Source: Qingshengfaniella alkalisoli (GTDB lineage Bacteria; Pseudomonadota; Alphaproteobacteria; Rhodobacterales; Rhodobacteraceae). From it: DNA of 64,000 nucleotides. Location of the stretch: positions 1,034,501 to 1,098,500 of the forward strand of contig NZ_CP042261.1 of NCBI RefSeq assembly GCF_007855645.1, written 5' to 3'. Below are positions 19,002 to 27,371 of the stretch, piece by piece. The position numbers and the translations under genes were made by a program. How positions within the stretch are numbered: the stretch's first letter is position 1; the number at the start of each line of letters is the position of its first letter. A model generated the notes under the pieces. It had not been told where the DNA came from. It saw only the letters and a program-made list of their open reading frames with translations, and did no database searches.

Positions 19002-19526
19002 TCAATCTCGGTCAGGTGGCGGCGGGCAACCCTCGGGTGCCGGGTCTCCGTCGAAAACGACTTCACCGCAATGGTTGATCTGGTTCCACGCAAAGCCGCG
19101 ACCGTCCTCCATAATGGCGACAATCCGGTCAATGCCGTAAACGATGTTTTCCTTGCTGACGAAGGCGGTGGCGCCTCCGGTCTCTAGCGCCTCGCCGATT
19201 TCCTGACTGTCGAAACAGTCAAACCAGCGCGGCGCATTCAAAGGCTCGGCCGCCGGCTCGGTACGGTAGGTTTCCGCCAGCACCGCGCGGGGCTGATCGG
19301 TCAGAAAGCAGGCCCGAAAACGGATGGGCGAACTGATCGCATTAATCGCTTGGATGTCATAGGCCTCGATCGACTTCGTTTCCCCGCTGCCTGCGACCGA
19401 CAGGTCGATACTTTCCACACCATCGCTCACGTCCTCGTAGAAATAGTATTCCTGCAAGTAATAAAGCGCCGCTCCAGCAATCGCCGCGAACACAATGATG
19501 GTTGCGCCAACAATACGCCCGTTCAT
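19002..19526 (-). CDS. DUF6446 family membrane-anchored protein
   Basis: 174 residues: an N-terminal membrane helix (IVGATIIVFAAIAGAALYYL, residues 4-23) followed by a periplasmic domain with conserved-looking Cys and Trp residues (FRACFLTD, PRWFDCFD, NQINHCGE). It matches the DUF6446 family found between glyQ and glyS in Rhodobacterales, sometimes mislabelled histidine kinase; no kinase motif is present here. Function unknown. Four cysteines in the periplasmic part could pair as disulfides. It sits between glyQ (58-bp gap) and glyS (3-bp gap) on the same strand. Confidence 0.8.
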   Translation of the reverse strand: MNGRIVGATIIVFAAIAGAALYYLQEYYFYEDVSDGVESIDLSVAGSGETKSIEAYDIQAINAISSPIRFRACFLTDQPRAVLAETYRTEPAAEPLNAPRWFDCFDSQEIGEALETGGATAFVSKENIVYGIDRIVAIMEDGRGFAWNQINHCGEVVFDGDPAPEGCPPPPDRD

Positions 19527-19584
19527 TGCCCGTCCTCAACGTAGAAGAACGCGAAATGCTCATGTGACAACGACTTGAACGCCA

Positions 19585-20517
19585 TCAGGCCGCTGTACCC
19601 GTCGCGGCGTCAGTCTGGACAAAGGCGTCAGCGCAGGCTTTTGCCAAGGCACGCACCCGTCCGATATAGGCCTGCCGTTCCGTGACCGAGATCACCCCGC
19701 GCGCATCCAGCAGGTTGAACACATGGCTGGCCTTGATGCATTGATCATAGGCCGGATGCGCCATGATGATCCGCCTACCTGTTTTCGGGTCGTCCGCAGG
19801 CGCATCAAGAATGCGCTGACATTCGGCTTCGGCATCCCTGAAATGCTGCAACAGCGTGTCGGTGTCGGCCTGATCGAAGTTCCAGCGGCTGTATTCTTCT
19901 TCGGTTTGACGGAAGACATCACCATAACTGAGCGCGATGGGCGATTGCGGATCGTTGAACGGCATGTCCATCACGTGATCGACGCCCAGAACATACATCG
20001 CCAGACGTTCCAGCCCGTAAGTCAACTCGCCGGAAACCGGACGGCAGTCATGGCCGCCAACCTGTTGGAAGTAGGTGAACTGGCTGACTTCCATCCCATC
20101 ACACCAGACTTCCCAACCAAGCCCCCAAGCGCCGAGCGTCGGGCTTTCCCAGTCGTCTTCCACGAACCGGATGTCGTGCAGGTTCATGTCAATCCCGATC
20201 GCTTCGAGCGAACCCAAATACAGCTCCTGCATATCCGGCGGGCTGGGTTTGATCAGAACCTGATACTGGTAATAGTGCTGGAGCCGGTTCGGGTTTTCGC
20301 CATAGCGCCCATCGGTGGGACGGCGCGAGGGCTGGACATAGGCTGCGGCCCAAGGCTTTGCCCCCAATGCGCGCAAGGTTGTCGCCGGGTGAAAGGTGCC
20401 CGCGCCGACTTCCATGTCATAGGGTTGCAAGATGGCGCAGCCCCTGGCGGCCCAGTAGTTCTGAAGCCGCAGGATGATTTCCTGGAAACTGCGCGGTTTG
20501 CTTATCTCGCCTGCCAT
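19585..20517 (-). CDS. glyQ: Glycine-tRNA ligase alpha subunit
   Basis: Catalytic alpha subunit of tetrameric glycyl-tRNA synthetase, class II fold. 310 residues. Signatures: [20 protein letters not shown] near the start, [34 protein letters not shown] and [19 protein letters not shown]. The frame is open 10 codons further up, but ATG 20517 has GAGGCGGG just before it and matches the family N-terminus. First gene of glyQ-DUF6446-glyS; divergent from the degenerate protease gene. Confidence 0.97.
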   Translation of the reverse strand: MAGEISKPRSFQEIILRLQNYWAARGCAILQPYDMEVGAGTFHPATTLRALGAKPWAAAYVQPSRRPTDGRYGENPNRLQHYYQYQVLIKPSPPDMQELYLGSLEAIGIDMNLHDIRFVEDDWESPTLGAWGLGWEVWCDGMEVSQFTYFQQVGGHDCRPVSGELTYGLERLAMYVLGVDHVMDMPFNDPQSPIALSYGDVFRQTEEEYSRWNFDQADTDTLLQHFRDAEAECQRILDAPADDPKTGRRIIMAHPAYDQCIKASHVFNLLDARGVISVTERQAYIGRVRALAKACADAFVQTDAATGTAA

Positions 20518-20651
20518 TGCCCGCCTCTTGTATGCTCGCGTTCTCAATAGGCAACAGGCCGTGGGGCGTCAATCAACCCATACCATTTCAGGGTGCAGCC
20601 CAATGTCATTCTGATACTGTGCCGCCCAGGCAAGAACACTTCGGAGCGATC

Positions 20652-21857
20652 ATGACCAACGCCGCCCGCACCTTTCGCATGACAGCCTTTCTTCTGGCCA
20701 GCCTGTCATTGTGCGCAACCGCGACCCATGGGCAGGGTACGCCTGTCGAAACCCAGGCCCAAGCCCAGCCTCAAATGCAATCGACGATTGATCTGTCGAA
20801 ATACGAACTGACGCTACACCGCGACGATGTGGCCGGCATCCAGGTTATGCTGCCCCAGGGCGCGGTTGCCTTCGACCGCTACGAGGCACCGTTCGCCTAT
20901 TTCGAAGCCGACGATAACAGCGGCATCCGGCTGATCCTGTCCAGCACGCCTTCAAAACGCGGGATGCTCCCGGCCTATTACCAGATCTTGCAGGGAATGG
21001 ACTTCGTGCCGGCCAACGGACCGCGCAGTTTGCAAGACGACAGCTTCACCATCGAAGGGGAAAACGATCAGATTGTCAGCCACAGCTATGCAGTGGATAC
21101 GGGCGAGGCGATCAAGGGATTCACTTTGGTTTGGCCCGCGGATGATCTCGAGACGCGAGACGCGGTTCTTTCCCGTATCCGCAACAGCTTCACGCCCGTC
21201 GAGGGTGTCATGCAACCTGATCTGGGCCACGCAGAGGTCGACAGAGACGATCTTGCCAACATGGCTCATTCCGAACACGCTTCTCGTAGCGCAAGCGGCG
21301 TGTTCGCAGATGCGTCGGGGCATGTTCTGACCACATCCGCCGTCGCGGCCTCCTGTTCGAACCTGACCATCAATGACGGCCTGCCAATGGAACTGGCCAA
21401 CACCGACGGGACGGGCTCGCTGGCATTGCTGCGCCCTACCCGCGACATCGGTGCAGTCCGGTCCGCACATTTTTCGACACTGGACACAGAGCCCGACGCG
21501 ACGGTCGCGATTTCCGGCTATTCCTATGGCGGGCGTATTAGTCGGCCCACGCTGACAATGGGTGAAACAGGCGCAGCGGACCAGTCCTCTGTAACGCTGG
21601 AAGCGAATACCAAATCGGGTGACAGCGGTGGACCTGTTCTAGACCAGGGCGGTGCCGTACGCGGCGTGCTGCTGCCATTGGACTCGCACAGCGGAACCTC
21701 GTCGGATCGTGCGATGATCGACAGCCCTGACCTGATCGCGTTCTTGCAGGAGTCCGGCGCAGAACCGTTGACCATCGGCGCAACCCGCGATCTGCATCCT
21801 GAAGATCTGTCGCGCATCGCAGAACGCATCACGACGCTCGTCATCTGCCGCGACTGA
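20652..21857 (+). CDS. Secreted trypsin-like protein with degenerate catalytic triad
   Basis: 401 residues. A signal peptide (TAFLLASLSLCATATHG) precedes a helical/beta region to about residue 210, then a chymotrypsin-fold domain. The nucleophile motif is intact: GDSGGP with Ser325. The His position of the usual LTNNHV/TAAHC motif reads LTTSAVAASC (Ala at about 230), and the usual DIALLR Asp motif reads GSLALLR (Ser at about 256). Thus two of three triad residues appear lost, so the domain is probably not an ordinary protease. ATG 20652 is chosen because GGAG precedes it and the signal peptide then starts properly; the frame itself is open further upstream. It probably acts in the periplasm; partner unknown. 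Confidence 0.75.
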   Translation: MTNAARTFRMTAFLLASLSLCATATHGQGTPVETQAQAQPQMQSTIDLSKYELTLHRDDVAGIQVMLPQGAVAFDRYEAPFAYFEADDNSGIRLILSSTPSKRGMLPAYYQILQGMDFVPANGPRSLQDDSFTIEGENDQIVSHSYAVDTGEAIKGFTLVWPADDLETRDAVLSRIRNSFTPVEGVMQPDLGHAEVDRDDLANMAHSEHASRSASGVFADASGHVLTTSAVAASCSNLTINDGLPMELANTDGTGSLALLRPTRDIGAVRSAHFSTLDTEPDATVAISGYSYGGRISRPTLTMGETGAADQSSVTLEANTKSGDSGGPVLDQGGAVRGVLLPLDSHSGTSSDRAMIDSPDLIAFLQESGAEPLTIGATRDLHPEDLSRIAERITTLVICRD

Positions 21858-21883
21858 CGCATGAAGATCGATGGCGGGTCGGA

Positions 21884-23395
21884 CTAGGCCCGCCAGAACT
21901 GCGGCAGAAACAGCGTCAGAACGACAAGCAATTCCAAGCGCCCGAGCAACATCGCAAAAGACAATATCCATTTGGCGGTGGGATCGATATCAACGAAGTT
22001 ACCCGCCGGTCCGATCATATCACCTAGCCCGGGCCCGATATTCGCGATGGCCGTCGCGGCGCCTGATACGGATGTCACGAAGTCCAGCCCGGTCATTCCG
22101 AGCAGTACCGAGAAGACACCGAGCAGTAAGATGAACAACACAAAGAATGTCATGACCGATGACAGGATTTCTTCGGTGATCACATTTCCCTTGTACCGGG
22201 CTCTGAACAGGCCATTGGGAGAATGAACCTGCTGAATTTGCGCCTTCAGTGACGCGATCAGAATTTGGTGGCGGAACACCTTTATCGAGCAACCCGTTGA
22301 TCCGGCGCAGCCACCTATCAGGCCCATCAGGAAGAACACCGTCATTGGGAAGGCTCCCCAAAGTTGGTAGTCGACGCTCGCATAGCCAGTCCCCGTGATG
22401 ATGGAGATCACGTTGAACAGCGACTCTCTGAAAGCGGGTTCAATCGGCGCCTCATCCGCGATCAGTTGGAAAAGAAAGATCGCAATGGTCAGTACGCCCG
22501 ATGTCCAGACGAACCCTCGGATCTGCGGATCGACCAATAGTGGCCTGGCACTTCCGGCGAGGATTTGCACGTAGCGTACGAAGGGCAAACACGCGAGGAA
22601 CATGAAGACGGACGCGACATATTCCGGCGCGCCCTGAAACTTGCCGAAGGACGCGTCCGTTGTCGAAAATCCGCCCGTCGAAACCGTTGTCAGCGCATGG
22701 TTGATGGCATCGAAGGGCTGCATGCCAACAATCATATAGCTCAGCACACAAGCCAGCGTGAGAATTGCGTAGATGACCGATATCTGTGCGGCAATCGCAG
22801 TGGCGCGGGGTAAAACCTTGCCGTCGGTGTCAAAGGCCTCGGACTGGAAAATCTGCATCCCGCCCACGCGCAGTTCAGGCAAAAAGACCATCGCGACGAT
22901 GACGATGCCAATTCCGCCCATCCATTGCAGCATGCTGCGCCACAGCAGGACACCGCGCGGCAGGGTTTCCAGCTCTCCGAAAGTAGTTGAACCCGTTGTC
23001 GTAAGCCCCGACATGGCCTCGAAATAAGCATCGGTGTAGCTGGCTCCTGGCGCACCAAGAACAAATGGCACGGCAGCAAAGATCGGCAAAGCTACCCAGA
23101 CGCCCGTGGTCAACAGGAAAAGCTGTTGGCGCCCGAGATTGTCCTCGGCCGAGGACATACAGCTGAGCGCTGTGAAGCCGCCCACCGCGAAAGACAAGAC
23201 CGCTGATTCCAGAAACGCATTGGCGTTGCCGTTCCCCTCATACAGGTCCACGGCCAAAGGGATGAGCATCGTCGCCCCGAGCGCGGCAACCAGCAGACCG
23301 ATTACATATCCAACGGGGCGAATATCGAACATAAAGGCAGGGATGGCCGCAGCGGCCGAATGTGTCAAGCGGACAGCATCATCCGGCTGCTGCAT
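21884..23395 (-). CDS. trkH: TrkH-family potassium uptake protein
   Basis: Integral-membrane subunit of the Trk/Ktr potassium transporter. 503 residues, about ten or more hydrophobic segments, with four selectivity-filter repeats of the K-channel type, visible as SGLTTTGST, STGGFSTT, TGTGYAS and GGCAGSTGCS. The cytoplasmic partner TrkA is not adjacent. Its start overlaps the folE2 stop by one base, so it is co-transcribed with folE2 and probably metZ, an association without an obvious biochemical link. Confidence 0.95.
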   Translation of the reverse strand: MQQPDDAVRLTHSAAAAIPAFMFDIRPVGYVIGLLVAALGATMLIPLAVDLYEGNGNANAFLESAVLSFAVGGFTALSCMSSAEDNLGRQQLFLLTTGVWVALPIFAAVPFVLGAPGASYTDAYFEAMSGLTTTGSTTFGELETLPRGVLLWRSMLQWMGGIGIVIVAMVFLPELRVGGMQIFQSEAFDTDGKVLPRATAIAAQISVIYAILTLACVLSYMIVGMQPFDAINHALTTVSTGGFSTTDASFGKFQGAPEYVASVFMFLACLPFVRYVQILAGSARPLLVDPQIRGFVWTSGVLTIAIFLFQLIADEAPIEPAFRESLFNVISIITGTGYASVDYQLWGAFPMTVFFLMGLIGGCAGSTGCSIKVFRHQILIASLKAQIQQVHSPNGLFRARYKGNVITEEILSSVMTFFVLFILLLGVFSVLLGMTGLDFVTSVSGAATAIANIGPGLGDMIGPAGNFVDIDPTAKWILSFAMLLGRLELLVVLTLFLPQFWRA

Positions 23396-24495
23396 CAGCC
23401 TATATGATGCAGACTGGCCATCATTCTGGGATCAAGGCTGTTGACCTCAAAGGTATCACCATGCGTCAGAATGCTCACGGCATCATGGCTGTGCAGGCTT
23501 TCCTGATGGCTGGCCACCACGCGGAAATCGCCGATACGCTTGTCAGCCCGAAGGTGTTCGCAGAACAGCCTGGCAGCGTCTTCAACAAATATCGGATTGG
23601 CTGCATTCAGTTCGGCGAAGGCCTGCTCATCCTCGCGTTTGACCATGACTTGCGTCTCTGTCGGTACAGCTTTGCGGCAAATGTCGATCAGATCCTCGAA
23701 CCAAAGACACTCCTCGCCCAACATCTCTACTGACACGCGCGCGACGGATCGCTGCGAATGTGGAGTCGCGAGTTGATTGCGGGACCGGCGGGCATGTTCA
23801 GACAGTTCCAGAGAACACGGGCAGGTCGAGGAATACACGTAATCCAGATGCACGATCTTGCGACGTTGGCCCTGATGCTCGATCAGTTCCAACGCGATGT
23901 CGTAATATTGGTAACCTTCAAGCCCAGACCGCAGCGCTTTCTGTCGGACGGGGAAGGAAAACCTCATCTCTATCCGGGCATCCAGAGACTCCAGGTCGGT
24001 TTTGTAGTCGTCCAGCACCGCCTCGATCACCTCGAAGCTGAATGTGCGCTCCGAGTGGCGATAGAATGTCCGCATGATACGAGACATGTTGATGCCCTTT
24101 TTCTCGGGCTCAAGGCTGACCGTTCCCGTCACCGACGTTTCCAGCATCAACTCCCCGCCTTCGCGCAGCTTGTAACGAATCGGAAGTCGGAAATTGGAAA
24201 TACCAACATGCTGAATCTGGGCCCGCGCCCCCCGGATCAGCGACGCCGGTCCGTTCTGAAGATCGGGAAGGCCAGCCTTGTAATCTGCCGTGACCTCGAA
24301 ATGCTCGGGGTAAACGCGCGACAGATCAGGATAATTGGATACGGCACGGTCTTCCCGCAGTCGCCCGACCACCGGATCAAGATCGGCAATTTCAGCGTCA
24401 TCCGCTTCTTCGACCCATTTGCGCAAGATGCGGAGCGCACGCTCCGCATCCGTCCTGTCGGGAGAGGTTACTGTCGGTTTGGCCGGTGCATTCAT
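23395..24495 (-). CDS. folE2: GTP cyclohydrolase I, FolE2 (type IB)
   Basis: Makes dihydroneopterin triphosphate from GTP, the entry step of folate synthesis. FolE2 is unrelated in motifs to zinc-dependent FolE1 and can use other divalent metals. 366 residues. Family features: GISNFRLPIRY, the metal/catalytic Cys in STCPCSLELSEH and the Glu/His-rich VEMLGEECLWFEDLID. ATG 24495 is preferred over an in-frame start at 24525 because GGAAGGAAG precedes it. It follows metZ on the same strand with 66 bp between. With folB, folP and the cyclo-ligase it gives the window a large part of folate metabolism. Confidence 0.95.
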   Translation of the reverse strand: MNAPAKPTVTSPDRTDAERALRILRKWVEEADDAEIADLDPVVGRLREDRAVSNYPDLSRVYPEHFEVTADYKAGLPDLQNGPASLIRGARAQIQHVGISNFRLPIRYKLREGGELMLETSVTGTVSLEPEKKGINMSRIMRTFYRHSERTFSFEVIEAVLDDYKTDLESLDARIEMRFSFPVRQKALRSGLEGYQYYDIALELIEHQGQRRKIVHLDYVYSSTCPCSLELSEHARRSRNQLATPHSQRSVARVSVEMLGEECLWFEDLIDICRKAVPTETQVMVKREDEQAFAELNAANPIFVEDAARLFCEHLRADKRIGDFRVVASHQESLHSHDAVSILTHGDTFEVNSLDPRMMASLHHIG

Positions 24496-24561
24496 CGTAC
24501 TTCCTTCCCGCAAACGGGTCTTCATCCCAGATAGGGGCCTAGAGACCCGAATTCCAGCAGG

Positions 24562-25752
24562 TCAACTCTGCCCCAGACCGTCCAGCGCATTGGTCAGATC
24601 AGCGATCAGATCGGCGCTGTCTTCCAGCCCGCAGCTTATACGGATCAAACCCGGCGAAATGCCTAGAATTTCTTTTTGCTCGTCCGGCAGCCGCTGATGG
24701 GTCGTTGTTGCAGGATGGGTAATGATGCTTTTTGCATCGCCAAGGTTGTTCGAGATAATGAACACTTCCAGCGCGTTGAGAACCTGGAAGGCGGCATCTC
24801 GGCCTCCCTTGACCTCAATGGCCAACATCGTGCCGCCCGTATCCATCTGTGACGCGGCAAGCGCATGGTTTGGGTGATCGGGCAGGCCGGGATAGATCAC
24901 CTTCGAGAGCGCCGGATGATCCTTAAGCGCGTCAGCCAGCGCCCGAGCCGTGTTCGCCTGCGCTTGGCAGCGAAGATCAAGAGTTTCCAATCCCTTGAGC
25001 AGCACCCACGCGGTAAAAGGGCTCATCGAGCCGCCAGTGTGCTTCATATAGGGTTCCAGGGTGCTGCGGATGAAGTCCTTGGTACCAAGCACGACACCAC
25101 CCAGAACCCGCCCCTGCCCGTCGATATGCTTGGTCGCAGAATAGATGATGACATCGGCGCCCAGATTTAGCGATTTCTGGAAGATCGGGGTCGCAAATAC
25201 ATTATCCACGACGACCAGCGCGCCGACCGCATGCGCAATATCGGAAATCCCGCGGATGTCGGCGACTTCCAGCGTCGGGTTGGAAATGGCTTCAAGGAAC
25301 ACGGCTTTCGTGTCCGGCCGGACTGCCGCCTTCCATTCGTCCAGATTGGTGCCATCAACCAGCGTGATCTCCACGCCGTAGCGGCCAAGGATCTCTTCCA
25401 GAATATACAGGCACGACCCAAACAGTGCTCGCGCGGACACCACATGGTCACCCGTCTTCAGCATGGACACAAGCGCACCGTTTACCGCGGCCATGCCACT
25501 GGCCGTGGCGAACGCATCTTCCGCCCCTTCCAGTGCCGCGATGCGTTCTTCGAACATGCGCACGGTCGGGTTACCGTAGCGGGCGTAGATGAACTCGTCC
25601 TCACCCGTTTCGATAAATCGCGCCTCGGCCTGCTCGGCCGTGTCGTAAACGAAGCCCTGCGTCAGGAAGATTGCCTCGGAGACCTCGTTGTATTGGCTAC
25701 GACGCGTCCCTGCATGGACCAGTTTCGTGCGCGTGTTCCAGTCTTTCGTCAT
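24562..25752 (-). CDS. metZ: O-succinylhomoserine sulfhydrylase
   Basis: PLP enzyme making homocysteine from O-succinylhomoserine and sulfide, in methionine synthesis. 396 residues of the Cys/Met-metabolism PLP family. Seen: YNEVSEAIFLTQGFVYDTAEQAEARF, ARYGNPTVRMFEERIAALEG, and the PLP lysine in YSATKHIDGQGRVLGG. Assignment as MetZ over cystathionine enzymes rests on these segments. ATG 25752 has AGGGGG just upstream; an earlier in-frame TTG lies inside the leader terminator. The 5' leader holds a SAM-II riboswitch and an intrinsic terminator, so expression should fall when S-adenosylmethionine is plentiful. Confidence 0.95.
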   Translation of the reverse strand: MTKDWNTRTKLVHAGTRRSQYNEVSEAIFLTQGFVYDTAEQAEARFIETGEDEFIYARYGNPTVRMFEERIAALEGAEDAFATASGMAAVNGALVSMLKTGDHVVSARALFGSCLYILEEILGRYGVEITLVDGTNLDEWKAAVRPDTKAVFLEAISNPTLEVADIRGISDIAHAVGALVVVDNVFATPIFQKSLNLGADVIIYSATKHIDGQGRVLGGVVLGTKDFIRSTLEPYMKHTGGSMSPFTAWVLLKGLETLDLRCQAQANTARALADALKDHPALSKVIYPGLPDHPNHALAASQMDTGGTMLAIEVKGGRDAAFQVLNALEVFIISNNLGDAKSIITHPATTTHQRLPDEQKEILGISPGLIRISCGLEDSADLIADLTNALDGLGQS

Positions 25753-25767
25753 CAGCGCCCCCTGCGC

Positions 25768-25803
25768 AAAATAAAACCCCACCGCTTGCAGAGCGCCGGG
25801 GTT
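25768..25803 (-). terminator. Leader terminator between SAM-II riboswitch and metZ
   Basis: On the minus strand, AACCCC and GGGGTT flank an inner CGCT-CTGCA-AGCG stem, followed by TTATTTT. It lies 12 bases after the riboswitch core and 15 bases before the metZ start, the place of an expression platform. Confidence 0.75.
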
Positions 25804-25815
25804 ACGAAATCCTGG

Positions 25816-25870
25816 CCCTCTTTAGCGGCATGTTTAACGTGGCCCGCAATCCGGATAACAAATCGCCACG
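25816..25870 (-). ncRNA. SAM-II riboswitch
   Basis: On the minus strand the order is CGTGGC-GATTTG, then ATTGCGG-GCCACG-TTAAACA, then GCCGCTAAAGAGG. This matches the alphaproteobacterial SAM-II consensus: P1 pairs CGTGGC with GCCACG (6 bp, perfect), the loop GCGG can pair with CCGC in the 3' part to make the H-type pseudoknot, and the invariant-looking GATTTG, TTAAAC and GCTAAAGAGG segments are present. It binds S-adenosylmethionine. It lies 63 bp before metZ, the usual target class, and is followed by a terminator. Confidence 0.9.
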
Positions 25871-25977
25871 GTCAGTTTCGGGTTATACCTGCCGTCAGCC
25901 TTGGTCAAGCAAAGGTGACCGCTTGCACTTCGCAGCTATCGCGCTTTTCTATGTGGCAGGCAAACAGGAGAGGCAAC

Positions 25978-26685
25978 ATGGCTCAACCGATTGATCTGCA
26001 CTACTGGCCCACGCCCAACGGGTGGAAGGTTTCCATCGCGCTGGAAGAAATGGCCCTGCCCTACAATCTTCATCTGGTGAATATCGGCGCGGGGGAACAG
26101 TTCGAACCCAACTTCCTGAAGATCGCCCCGAACAACCGTATGCCCGCCATCGTTGATCACGACGGGCCGGACGGTCAGCCCATTTCCATTTTCGAATCCG
26201 GGGCGATCTTGCAGTATCTGGCGCGCAAGACCGGACAGTTCTACGGATCGAGCGAACGCGAAAAGGTTGCCGTCGAACAATGGCTGATGTGGCAGATGGG
26301 CGGCGTTGGTCCCATGGCGGGACAGGCGCATCATTTCCTGAAATACGCCCCTGCAATGGACCCGCCCAACGACCTGCCCTACGCCAAGGACCGCTACCGC
26401 AACGAAGTCGGGCGACTATACGGCGTGCTTGACCGGCAACTGGCCGAGAACGAATTCGTAGCGGGCGGTTTCTTTTCGATCGCGGATATGGCGATCTGGC
26501 CTTGGGCAACCTTGTGGGAGGGTCAACAGCAGACACTGGACGACAAACCCAATTTGAAGCGTTGGTTGGACCAGGTCGGGGAGCGTCCAGCCGTTCGGAA
26601 GGGCAAGGATCTCGCCAGCGAAAACCGCGCCAATCTGGAAGACGACAAGACGGCGCAGGAGATCCTGTTCAAGAAGCAGGGTTGA
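25978..26685 (+). CDS. Glutathione S-transferase family protein
   Basis: 235 residues. The N-terminal thioredoxin-fold domain (LHYWPTPNGWKVSIALEEMAL, then NRMPAIVDHDGPDGQPISIFESGAILQYLARKTG) ends in the ESGAI glutathione-binding motif; the C-terminal helical domain contains FSIADMAIWPW. The pattern NGWKVS and the overall layout match the YghU/YfcG-type GSTs, which act on disulfide or organic peroxide substrates with glutathione. Substrate here is unknown. The frame is open for 249 codons upstream, but ATG 25978 has AGGAGAGG just before it. Divergent from metZ; a strong terminator follows. Confidence 0.88.
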   Translation: MAQPIDLHYWPTPNGWKVSIALEEMALPYNLHLVNIGAGEQFEPNFLKIAPNNRMPAIVDHDGPDGQPISIFESGAILQYLARKTGQFYGSSEREKVAVEQWLMWQMGGVGPMAGQAHHFLKYAPAMDPPNDLPYAKDRYRNEVGRLYGVLDRQLAENEFVAGGFFSIADMAIWPWATLWEGQQQTLDDKPNLKRWLDQVGERPAVRKGKDLASENRANLEDDKTAQEILFKKQG

Positions 26686-26690
26686 GGCCA

Positions 26691-26719
26691 AAGGCCGGGT
26701 TATTCCCCGGCCTTTTTTT
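26691..26719 (+). terminator. Terminator of the GST gene
   Basis: AAGGCCGGG-ttattc-CCCGGCCTT is a perfect 9-bp stem running into seven T. It starts 6 bp after the GST stop and covers the last codons of the converging yciB gene. Confidence 0.85.
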
Positions 26720-27311
26720 CCTCCGGCAGAGCGTAGGCGCTGAACAACCTGCCTTGCAGCATGAAGAACGCAACCGTCGCGATCGGCAGCCCGAAGGTCT
26801 TGAAATTTACCCAGGCGTCCGTGCTCATCGTGCGCCAGATAACCTCATTTGCGACCATCAGACCCGCGAAAAACAGCGCCACGCGCTTGGTCAACACCAT
26901 CCAGCCTTCGTCTTGAAGCGGCACCACCTCTGACATGACATAGCTGAGATACGATTTCCCTTGAAGCAGACCAAAACCAAGGATGCCCGCGAACATCGCA
27001 TAGATTATGGACGGCTTCATCTTGAAGAAGCGTTCATCATTGAACGCAATCGACATGCCGCCAAACACGACAACCAAAACCGCCGTGACAATTTGCATCC
27101 GCGACAGCTTGCCCGACAGCACCCAGAGTATCCCAGTGCAGACCAGCAGAAGCGGAATGAAGGCCGCTGTCACCACGATAAAGCCGGAATATTCCGTACC
27201 GCCGATGGTGAAGACCTGATCTTTCAAGCGGCCATAGGCCAAAAAGAACGCGATAATCGGGCCAAGCTCCAGCCCCAGCTTCATGATCGGGTTTACTTTG
27301 CGTTCTGCCAT
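26700..27311 (-). CDS. yciB: Septation protein A (YciB/IspZ family)
   Basis: 203-residue inner-membrane protein with about five hydrophobic segments (LELGPIIAFFLAYGRL, GFIVVTAAFIPLLLVCTGIL, IVTAVLVVVFGGMSIAF). The LGPIIAFF N-terminus, FNDERFFKMKPSIIYAMF and WRTMSTDAWVNFKTFGLP are family signatures. YciB is linked to cell division and envelope integrity; the precise biochemical role is not known. The start sits 60 bp from the stop of the EamA gene on the same strand, and yciB, EamA, GNAT and ftsY lie near one another as in related genomes. Confidence 0.92.
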   Translation of the reverse strand: MAERKVNPIMKLGLELGPIIAFFLAYGRLKDQVFTIGGTEYSGFIVVTAAFIPLLLVCTGILWVLSGKLSRMQIVTAVLVVVFGGMSIAFNDERFFKMKPSIIYAMFAGILGFGLLQGKSYLSYVMSEVVPLQDEGWMVLTKRVALFFAGLMVANEVIWRTMSTDAWVNFKTFGLPIATVAFFMLQGRLFSAYALPEEKKAGE

Positions 27312-27371
27312 TCCTGCCTCAACTGTAATTCACGCACCATCTAGTCACGCGAAGCGCAAAACGCCAGTCCG

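Noticed and set aside
25231-25977. Upstream extension of the GST reading frame
   Set aside because: Open by chance opposite metZ; the ribosome-binding site and family N-terminus place the start at 25978.
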